Shown here in pieces: positions 1 to 7,400 of a stretch of 64,000 nt of DNA. The translations under genes were made by a program, and so were the position numbers. Within the stretch, counting starts at the first letter, position 1. Every line of letters starts with the position of its first letter. The notes under the pieces are model-generated. The model did not search any database and was not told the origin of the DNA. It saw only the letters and a list, made by a program, of their open reading frames with translations. This DNA is from Paradesertivirga superstes (GTDB lineage Bacteria > Bacteroidota > Bacteroidia > Sphingobacteriales > Sphingobacteriaceae), in assembly GCF_037622515.1 (NCBI RefSeq), contig NZ_JBBJCN010000007.1, forward strand, positions 82,211 through 146,210, read 5' to 3'.

Positions 1-472
1 TTTTTTTCTCGGTAAAAAGGAATTAGAGAAAGCAAATTTCATATATATCAGGCCTGTTATTGAGGCATGTAAAAGTATGAAGAGCAGCAAAACCGGCGCA
101 TTGATTGTTTTTGCCAAATATTTTGACGAGCAATACTTTCAAAATAGCGGTGAGACTCTGAACGCTGCCATTTCGAAGCGGTTACTGGAAAGTATCTTTC
201 AAAAATATAGTCCATTGCATGACGGGGCCGTTGTAATATCAGAAGGACGTATAAAATCGGCAAGTTCTATTCTCCCTTTAACAGATAATGAAAAGCTTCC
301 GCCACAATTTGGCTTGCGTCACAGAGCTGGAATCGGGATATCAGAAATGAGCGATGCAGTGGCTGTTATTATTTCGGAAGAAACGGGGGAAATATCTTAT
401 GCCCGGCAGGGGAGAGTTAGAATGAATGTTTCCCTGATTGATTTGGAAAGGTTGCTTAATAAAGATATTTGA
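1..472 (+). CDS. cdaA: Diadenylate cyclase (CdaA/DacA), 3' part only
   Basis: Makes the second messenger c-di-AMP from two ATP. The reading frame (from base 2) is already open at the window edge, so the N-terminal part, which in CdaA proteins carries membrane helices, lies outside. What is visible is most of the DisA_N catalytic domain. It includes the LHDGAVVI motif, whose DGA is the conserved active-site signature, and the RHRAGIGISE motif that contacts ATP. The gene ends with LLNKDI and TGA. The first internal ATG, at 77, is not the real start because conserved domain sequence runs upstream of it. Family assignment is secure; the CdaA subtype is inferred from the absence of DisA's C-terminal DNA-binding domain. 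Confidence 0.9.
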   Translation, partial: FFLGKKELEKANFIYIRPVIEACKSMKSSKTGALIVFAKYFDEQYFQNSGETLNAAISKRLLESIFQKYSPLHDGAVVISEGRIKSASSILPLTDNEKLPPQFGLRHRAGIGISEMSDAVAVIISEETGEISYARQGRVRMNVSLIDLERLLNKDI

Positions 473-518
473 GAAAATAGAAGCAAGAGTTAAGAATCAA
501 GAGACAGGGAATAAAGAT

Positions 519-552
519 GGAAAAAAAAGAGGCTAAATCTCATGATTCAGCC
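519..552 (-). terminator. Rho-independent terminator of the bacilliredoxin gene
   Basis: On the minus strand a 9-bp stem (531-539 with 544-552, one G:U pair, four-base loop) is followed directly by a run of eight T (521-528). It sits about 25 bases past the stop of the bacilliredoxin gene. There is no T run in the plus direction. Confidence 0.75.
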
Positions 553-577
553 CCTCCCTAATCTGTGTAATTACTTT

Positions 578-988
578 TTAACAATACTGTTCAAAAGCGC
601 CAATCAGATTATCAGCAATCATTTGTGCAGGTCTGCCTTCTATCTGATGACGTTCAATAATATGAACCAGCTTGCCATCTTTAAATAAAGCCATAGACGG
701 AGATGACGGAGGATAAGGCAGCATATGACTTCTGGCCTGATCAACAGCTGCTTTTTCTACACCTGCAAAAACTGTTATTAGTTTTCCAGGATGTTTAGGG
801 TGTTGTGAGGCGATTTTTGCCGCAGGGCGTGCATTTGCAGCTGCGCATCCGCAAACCGAATTTACCACAACAAAAACGGTTCCTTCACCTGCAATCGCAG
901 CATCTACTTCTTCTGCAGTTTTTAAATCTTCAAAGCCAACTTTGGTTAGATCTTCCCGCATTGGGGCAACTAAATATTCTGGATACAT
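578..988 (-). CDS. BrxA/BrxB-family bacilliredoxin
   Basis: A small thioredoxin-fold protein (136 aa) of the YphP/YqiW (BrxA/BrxB) family, which removes bacillithiol or other low-molecular-weight thiols from oxidised cytosolic proteins. The diagnostic CGC motif is at residues 46-48, at the end of a beta strand (VVVNSVCGC), followed by the conserved AAANARPAA helix start. Length and ends (MYPEYLVAPM at the start) match the family. A TAnnTTTG -10-like box lies at 1039-1046 on the minus strand, about 50 bases upstream of the start. It is transcribed away from ahcY and appears monocistronic, with its own terminator. The physiological thiol in this organism is not shown by the sequence. Confidence 0.92.
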   Translation of the reverse strand: MYPEYLVAPMREDLTKVGFEDLKTAEEVDAAIAGEGTVFVVVNSVCGCAAANARPAAKIASQHPKHPGKLITVFAGVEKAAVDQARSHMLPYPPSSPSMALFKDGKLVHIIERHQIEGRPAQMIADNLIGAFEQYC

Positions 989-1126
989 TTTCTTTTTATT
1001 TACGGATTATTGAATTGAATAACGATTAATATACGGTGCAAAAATAATGCTAACGCAGCAAAGGTAAAAATTAGCATATCAATACTTTGTCACATTTATT
1101 TGTTGGATGTCTTAAGTTTATAAATG

Positions 1127-1158
1127 TTTGATATTCATTGGCGGATGGTGTACTTTTG
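1127..1158 (+). promoter_or_regulatory. Bacteroidetes-type promoter of ahcY
   Basis: TTTG at 1127-1130, a 20-base spacer, then TACTTTTG at 1151-1158. This fits the Bacteroidetes housekeeping sigma pattern TTTG-N19-21-TAnnTTTG. The predicted start of transcription is about 1162-1165, giving a 5' leader of roughly 20 bases before the ahcY ATG at 1182. Confidence 0.7.
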
Positions 1159-1181
1159 TAAACATTTAAAAAAAACAAACT

Positions 1182-2498
1182 ATGTCATCAGTAGAGACAA
1201 CTTACATTCCTTACAAAGTAAAGGATATTTCCCTGGCAGAATGGGGTCGCAAAGAAATCGGACTTGCAGAGGCAGAAATGCCCGGCTTAATGGCTCTTCG
1301 CGAAGAGTTTGGCGCGGCACAGCCTCTTAAAGGTGCTCGTATCGCAGGATGCCTGCACATGACTATTCAAACTGCTGTACTTATTGAAACACTTGTTGCT
1401 TTGGGCGCTGAAGTTACCTGGTCATCTTGTAACATTTTTTCAACTCAGGATCACGCAGCTGCTGCAATTGCTGCTGCAGGTATTCAGGTTTATGCCTGGA
1501 AAGGTCTGAATGAAGAAGAGTTTGACTGGTGTATAGAACAAACTTTATTCTTTGGCGAGGATCGCAAACCATTAAACATGATCTTGGATGATGGTGGTGA
1601 TTTAACCAATATGGTATTCGACAGGTTCCCTGAACTTATCGCAGAAATCAAAGGTTTATCAGAAGAAACGACAACCGGAGTTCACCGTTTATACGAGCGT
1701 ATGAAAAACGGAACATTGCATTTACCTGCAATTAACGTTAACGATTCGGTTACTAAATCAAAATTCGATAATAAATACGGTTGCCGCGAGTCCTTAGTTG
1801 ACGCCATTCGTCGTGCTACTGATATCATGATGGCTGGTAAAGTTGCCGTTGTCTGCGGTTATGGTGATGTAGGAAAAGGTTCTGCAGAATCATTGAGCTC
1901 TCAAGGTGTACGTGTAATCGTTACTGAAATCGATCCTATCTGCGCTTTACAGGCAGCAATGGAAGGTTATGAGGTGAAGAAATTCGCAACTGCAGTTTTA
2001 GAAGCTGATATCATTGTTACTACAACGGGAAACTGCGATATCGTTCGTGCTGAACATTTCAAAGTAATGAAAGACAAAGCTATCGTATGTAATATCGGTC
2101 ACTTTGATAATGAAATCGATATGGCCTGGTTAAATACTAATTACGGACATTCAAAAATCGAAATCAAACCTCAGGTTGATAAATATACAATCGATGGTAA
2201 AGATATCATTGTATTAGCAGAAGGTCGTTTGGTAAACCTTGGTTGCGCAACTGGTCACCCGTCATTTGTAATGTCTAACTCGTTTACTAACCAAACTTTA
2301 GCGCAATTGGAGCTTTGGATGAATCCCGGTAAATACGAGAATAAAGTTTATACGCTTCCTAAGCATTTAGATGAGAAAGTTGCCCGTTTACATCTTGCAA
2401 AAATTGGTGTAGAACTTGATGTACTTGATCAGCATCAGGCTGATTATATCGGTGTAAATGTCGAAGGTCCTTTTAAACCAGAAGCTTACAGATATTAA
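1182..2498 (+). CDS. ahcY: Adenosylhomocysteinase (SAH hydrolase)
   Basis: NAD-dependent enzyme that splits S-adenosylhomocysteine into adenosine and homocysteine, keeping SAM-dependent methylation running. At 438 aa it is full length. The Rossmann NAD site is seen as VVCGYGDVGKGSAESL, the substrate region as HMTIQTAVLIETL, and the conserved C-terminal signature as NLGCATGHPSFVMSNSF. It ends in KPEAYRY, the classic tail whose Lys and Tyr reach into the neighbouring subunit's NAD site. The start at 1182 (MSSVETTYIPYKV) follows a good promoter and there is no Shine-Dalgarno sequence. It stands alone, with a strong terminator behind it. Confidence 0.98.
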   Translation: MSSVETTYIPYKVKDISLAEWGRKEIGLAEAEMPGLMALREEFGAAQPLKGARIAGCLHMTIQTAVLIETLVALGAEVTWSSCNIFSTQDHAAAAIAAAGIQVYAWKGLNEEEFDWCIEQTLFFGEDRKPLNMILDDGGDLTNMVFDRFPELIAEIKGLSEETTTGVHRLYERMKNGTLHLPAINVNDSVTKSKFDNKYGCRESLVDAIRRATDIMMAGKVAVVCGYGDVGKGSAESLSSQGVRVIVTEIDPICALQAAMEGYEVKKFATAVLEADIIVTTTGNCDIVRAEHFKVMKDKAIVCNIGHFDNEIDMAWLNTNYGHSKIEIKPQVDKYTIDGKDIIVLAEGRLVNLGCATGHPSFVMSNSFTNQTLAQLELWMNPGKYENKVYTLPKHLDEKVARLHLAKIGVELDVLDQHQADYIGVNVEGPFKPEAYRY

Positions 2499-2520
2499 GA
2501 TTTTGCCTCGGCAATAAGTT

Positions 2521-2558
2521 AGGCCTATAAAGTTTTAAAGCTTTATAGGCCTTTTTAT
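2521..2558 (+). terminator. Rho-independent terminator after ahcY
   Basis: A perfect 12-bp stem (2521-2532 with 2541-2552), 8-base loop, then TTTTATTT. It lies 23 bases past the ahcY stop. Confidence 0.88.
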
Positions 2559-2597
2559 TTAGAGCCTTTTCATACCAATAATATTAAGCTAAAAGAC

Positions 2598-3569
2598 TTA
2601 TTGGTCCGCGTTAGGCTTTTTAATATTCTTCAGATTGAATTTTGGCTTATAAGCTGGCTTGGGTTTTTCGTCCTGACTTGTGTCGTCAGTCCCCCTCAAG
2701 TCTATATTATTATCCTGTATTTCCTGTTCGGGAGTTTTTTGGTCAGTAGAAGAAGAAATCTTCCTTTCGATACCTGGTTCCACAAAAGGTACAGTGAAAT
2801 CTTCAGATTCTGGTATTTCTTTTTTTATTGAACCAGCACTTTCCTCTTCTGCAGAAGAGGGATTTTTAGTGTTTTTAAGCCTGAACTTAGGTTTATATCC
2901 TTCCTTGGCAAGTTCTTGTTGGTCTCCCTTATTAATAGTTGAAGTTTCAGATGGCTTTGAGAGGTCTGGAGGGCTGCCTGTTTTATTAGAATCACTCGCA
3001 TTTTCTTCAGATGCAGGTTTGACATTTACAGGCTTAAAACCTGGTTTTTTTATCGGTGGGCTTTCAGTTTTGGCGTCTTCACCCTCTGCCGGAGATTGTT
3101 TTACAGGAATATTTCTGGGCCTAAAAGCCGGTTTTGTTATAGGTGGAATATTCTCTGAATTTTCTTGCGGAGCATTCTGGCCCTCTTCAGATTCCTTAAC
3201 GGGGATGTTTCTTGATCTGAAGGCAGGTTTAGCAGCCGGTTTTGTTTCTAGGGCCTCTTCGGAAGGCTCCGTTTTGCTGATGTTTGCACTTTTAAACCGT
3301 GGTGTGAAGGGCCTTTGTTCGATGGTAGGAGAGCTTAAAGGTTCCGCCTGTGCGGCAATAGCTTCTTCAACCTTCGGAATTGCTTTTTCAGGATGAGCCA
3401 GATGATAAAGTCCTCGTAACTTATTAAACCAGAATTTCTTTGTGTGGTCAAAACTCTTTTCACCCATTGCGGCAAAATGGCTTTTGAATTCGCTATAAAG
3501 CACCGGTTCAGCTTTTTCAAGCTGAACCAGGTCTATTCTTTTCTTTGTGAAAAATTCTTCAAAGGTCAT
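2598..3569 (-). CDS. Unknown protein with six KPxF..N repeats
   Basis: I do not recognise the family (323 aa). The first ~65 residues (MTFEEFFTKKRIDLVQLEKA...) look like a small folded, mostly helical domain rich in aromatic and basic residues. The rest is Pro/Glu/Lys/Ser-rich and probably disordered. It carries about six spaced copies of a short motif of the form (K)PxF(K/R)xxN(I/V/T): PRFKSANI, PAFRSRNI, PAFRPRNI, PGFKPVNV, PKFRLKNT and PKFNLKNI, the last close to the C-terminus. There is no signal peptide or membrane segment, so it is likely cytoplasmic. The gene lies 29 bases downstream of yebC on the same strand, so they may be co-transcribed. The repeats could be docking motifs; that is inference only. 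Confidence 0.8.
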   Translation of the reverse strand: MTFEEFFTKKRIDLVQLEKAEPVLYSEFKSHFAAMGEKSFDHTKKFWFNKLRGLYHLAHPEKAIPKVEEAIAAQAEPLSSPTIEQRPFTPRFKSANISKTEPSEEALETKPAAKPAFRSRNIPVKESEEGQNAPQENSENIPPITKPAFRPRNIPVKQSPAEGEDAKTESPPIKKPGFKPVNVKPASEENASDSNKTGSPPDLSKPSETSTINKGDQQELAKEGYKPKFRLKNTKNPSSAEEESAGSIKKEIPESEDFTVPFVEPGIERKISSSTDQKTPEQEIQDNNIDLRGTDDTSQDEKPKPAYKPKFNLKNIKKPNADQ

Positions 3570-3598
3570 TATTGCATATTATTTTCATCGTAAATCAG

Positions 3599-4327
3599 CT
3601 ATTCCGCCATGTTATGATAAACTGCCTGCACGTCATCGTCTTCTTCTAATTTATCAATTAACTTGAAAACATCAGCAGCCTGCTCTTCGGTAACATCGGT
3701 ATGGGAAAGCGCAATTCTTTCTAATTTAGCACTTTTCATTTCAAATCCTTTTTCTTCTAATGCTTTTTGCATTTTCCCGAAATCTTCGAATGCTGTATGG
3801 ATTACGCCGATATCATTTCCTTCTTCATCCGCCTCAATGTAAAGATCTTCTAATCCTGCATCGATCAGTTCGAACTCTAATTCTTCTATATCGAGATCTT
3901 CAGGAGGAGTGAATCTGAAAACTGCTTTGCGGTTAAAAATGAAATCAAGAGAGCCGGTTTTACCTAAAGTTCCGCCAGTTTTATTAAAGTAACTGCGCAC
4001 GTTGGCCACTGTTCTGTTCGTATTGTCGGTAGCTGTTTCAATTAAGACGGCAACACCATGCTGTGCATATCCTTCGTAAACAATTTCCTCATAATTCGAA
4101 TCGTCTTTGTTTGAAGCTCTTTTTATCGCCGCATCCACACGATCCTTGGGCATATTTACTGCCTTGGAATTTTGAATAGCGGTGCGTAAGCGTGAGTTTG
4201 TTTCGGGGTTTGGTCCGCCCGATTTTACAGCCATTACAATTTCTTTCCCTAAGCGGGTGAACTGCACTGCCATTTTGGCCCAGCGCTTAAATTTTCTTTC
4301 TTTACGGAATTCGAATGCTCTTCCCAT
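3599..4327 (-). CDS. YebC/PmpR-family transcriptional regulator
   Basis: Full-length (242 aa) member of the YebC/PmpR (TACO1) family. These are three-domain cytosolic proteins described as DNA-binding regulators and, more recently, as factors that help ribosomes through difficult sequences. The N-terminus MGRAFEFRKERKFKRWAKMA and the stretch GGPNPETNSRLRTAI are the usual landmarks. The acidic C-terminal third (LEEDDDVQAVYHNMAE) is also typical. The start at 4327 is the family's normal start. A TAnnTTTG box on the minus strand at 4353-4360 is a plausible -10 element. Family certain; target unknown. Confidence 0.93.
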   Translation of the reverse strand: MGRAFEFRKERKFKRWAKMAVQFTRLGKEIVMAVKSGGPNPETNSRLRTAIQNSKAVNMPKDRVDAAIKRASNKDDSNYEEIVYEGYAQHGVAVLIETATDNTNRTVANVRSYFNKTGGTLGKTGSLDFIFNRKAVFRFTPPEDLDIEELEFELIDAGLEDLYIEADEEGNDIGVIHTAFEDFGKMQKALEEKGFEMKSAKLERIALSHTDVTEEQAADVFKLIDKLEEDDDVQAVYHNMAE

Positions 4328-4423
4328 TTATAAAAAGTAAAAAATTAAAAGGCAAAAGTAAAAATTAAAACAGAATGATTTGAGGTTAATCCTCCTGATT
4401 TTAAACATGGCAAAATTCTACAA

Positions 4424-7400
4424 TCAGTTAAGCTTAGCGGCCAATACACAAGCCTTTCTGAACTTTTTTGATTTTCCATCAAGGTTAAACACGTCAAAAT
4501 AAACAATGTAGACACCTATTTCTGCTCTTTGCTCATTATCCGTCATTCCATCCCAAGTTAAGGTTCCTTCTGCTGCAAGAGTTATGTTTTTTGCCAGGCG
4601 CCTTATTAGTATTCCATTATCATCATAAACACTCACGTTTGCAACCAGTCCGGCATCCTTAAACTTATAATTGATTTGCAAAGCATCTTCAAAACCATCA
4701 TTATCGGGCGATAGGGTTTTGGAGCCTAACACTATTTCCTCCGATGCCTGCAACAATATACCCACTGATTGAGAATTTTTATAACCAGGAGTTGCATAAC
4801 CTGCAGAAGCAGCCGCCGACCGAAAATTGCCTGGATCATTACTGGGTCTGTTGAATGCAGATCTTTCAAGAGACACACCTTTGGGATCTTTAATTAAACG
4901 GAAATGCATTTTTTCATTATAGTCGAGTTGGTCGATACGGCTTTCGCCGGATAAGATTACAACAGATCCCTCGGCATTATTAAATGCCGGCATCGAGGCC
5001 ACTTTTAAAAAAGCATGTGGGTTTTCTGTATGGTATTCGGCTTTAATGTTATCAGGATCGGTTGTAAGGACCAAATAGGCACCCGGTTCTAAAGTTTTAG
5101 AATTATCAGTCAGCTTTTTTCTGTTTATGATACTGTCCGGAGCTTTAATTGTAGAAACAGAAATATCTTTCAGGTCAAATAAATGATTGGAGTTGTTATA
5201 AATTTCAATAAAATCTGCTCCGCCGGTACGTGGATTAAAGAGGATTTCACTGATTAATATGTCTCCTTTTTGGACCTTATCGGGATAGAAAAACTCAGCA
5301 AAGTTATTGGAGGATGAGACGAGTGTGCCTGAGCAATCGGCTATGTTAGAGCCCGTAACTTTGTATGTACTCCCTCGATGAATCGGACCAGATAATTGCA
5401 AACTTACTTCATTAAATGCATCTGAGTTTATTTTAACTGCGGATGGTTTTCCTGCTCCATTATTAATAGTATAATTGTCAGGGTTTGATGCTATTAAGCT
5501 ATCCGGTGCACGGTTGAATTTTAGCGAGATGTTTAGGCTATCTATCAGACTTGCCTGTATGATTGTAAGCGGCTGATTGCTATTCAGCTTATGTACTGAA
5601 TTCTGCATTCCCGGGGTTCCTCCGTCAGGGTTATTACTTGCCATCCAGTTTTGTGACGCGGTACAAATTGATTGATTTTCTATTCGCTCCAGTGACCAGC
5701 CGCCGGATTTCTTAAAGCTATCCCTATACCAGCTGTCTTTGTATAGAATCGAATCTACAGAACGGCCCTTAAAGCTTCTAAGTGTAATTTGATCTGACGC
5801 GTTATTTAAAGGAGGCCATGGGGAAAGACCTAAAGTTTTACCATATGAATTGTAAAGTAAAGTATCTACAAGCGGACAAAGAATTAAATATTGTTGAGGC
5901 AAAATTGAAGCGTTTTTTAAAATGGTTTTTGTGGTCGGGTCGTTCAATGTCCACCCATCCAGATAAATTGTATCCTTGCCAGGGTTGTATATCTCTATGA
6001 ATTCCACCAGAGGTAGTTTTACTTCGGGAGAAGGATCGGCAAAAATTTCTGTAATAACCAAATTCGCGGTATCCAGCCTTACTGGTGGTAGTTTAGGCGC
6101 GGTGAAATTTAAGGTGTTCGTAATAATAGTATTCCCGGCGCAGTCCTTTAATTGTGAAAGTTTTAGTTTGTAATCGGTGTTTTCAATAAATTTTTCAGTA
6201 AAAACTAATCGAACGTCTTTTGGCTTTTCAGAAAAGGTTATCGACTTAATATTCCCCGAACCCGGCTCTAAGCTAAATGCATTTATAGCTGTAGAAACAT
6301 CAGCGTATTTATTGAAAAATAGTTGAATACTTGTATCAGATATCTGTTTAATACTATCGGTTTTGAATGTAATTAAATCGTTGTTGTTTACAGAAACCGA
6401 ATTTTTTCTGCCAGGGGTTCCTCCGGAAGGATCAATAGATGAAGTCCAGTTGAATGCTCCCTTACAAACTGAATTTACATCAATCCGTTCAATCGACCAG
6501 CCCCCTTGTTTTTTGTGAGCTGAGCTATGAAATGAATCATGGTAGCTAATGGAATCTACCATGCGTCCTTTAAAGCTTTTCATGAAGACCTGACCAGATG
6601 CATTGCTTAATCCTGGCCATTGAGAAATACCTTTCGTTTGACCAAAAGATTGATATTGTGAGGTGTCCGCAGCAGGGCAAAGAACCAGATAATTGTTCGG
6701 AGAAATCGAAATTTTCCTTATGGTGGTTTTCCCGGACGATGTATGTAATGTCCAGCTATCCAGATCAATTGTATCTTTTCCGGGATTAAAGATCTCAACA
6801 AATTCTGCAAGAGGTAATTTTACTTCAGGAGAAGGATCAGCAAAGATCTCGGTAATAAAAAGCCTGGCGGTATCTGTTCTAATCGGCGAAAGGGTAGGTG
6901 TGATAAAACTTAAAGTGTTGTTAGGAGTGATTTCATTCCCGGCACAATCTTTTAATTGTGAGATATTTAAGTGATATGAAGTGTTAGCCGATAAAGAATC
7001 GATCAATTCCAATGTGGCAACTCGAGCCTTTGTATCAAAGTGTACTGCTTTTATATTGGCAGCCGGATTCAATGTGAAGGCGTTTAAAGAAGTTGAGATA
7101 TCAGCGTGTTTATTAAAATAAACATGAACACTTGTATCAGAGGCTTGCTTAATACTGTCCGCCTTAAACGCAATCTGATCATAGTTATTTAAACCAGCAG
7201 CATTCGCCTTTCCAGGGCTGCCACCAAAAATATCAATAGAAGAAGTCCAGTTAAATAAGCCCTGACAAACTGAAGAAAAATCAATTCTTTCAAGTGACCA
7301 TCCCCCTTGTTTTTTGGTGGTTGCGCTGTGAAAGGTATCTCCATAAGCGATCGAATCAACCAAGCGTCCTTTAAAGCTTTTGATGAAAATCTGGCCAGAT

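Noticed and set aside
2680..3396. 238-aa plus-strand ORF opposite the repeat protein
   Set aside because: Antisense shadow of the low-complexity repeat gene; low-complexity composition mirrors the other strand and no start context or family match is seen.
4328..4383. AAAAGTAAAAATTAAAA direct repeats upstream of yebC as regulatory iterons
   Set aside because: Low-complexity A/T sequence; two copies only, and the useful part is explained by a -10 box.
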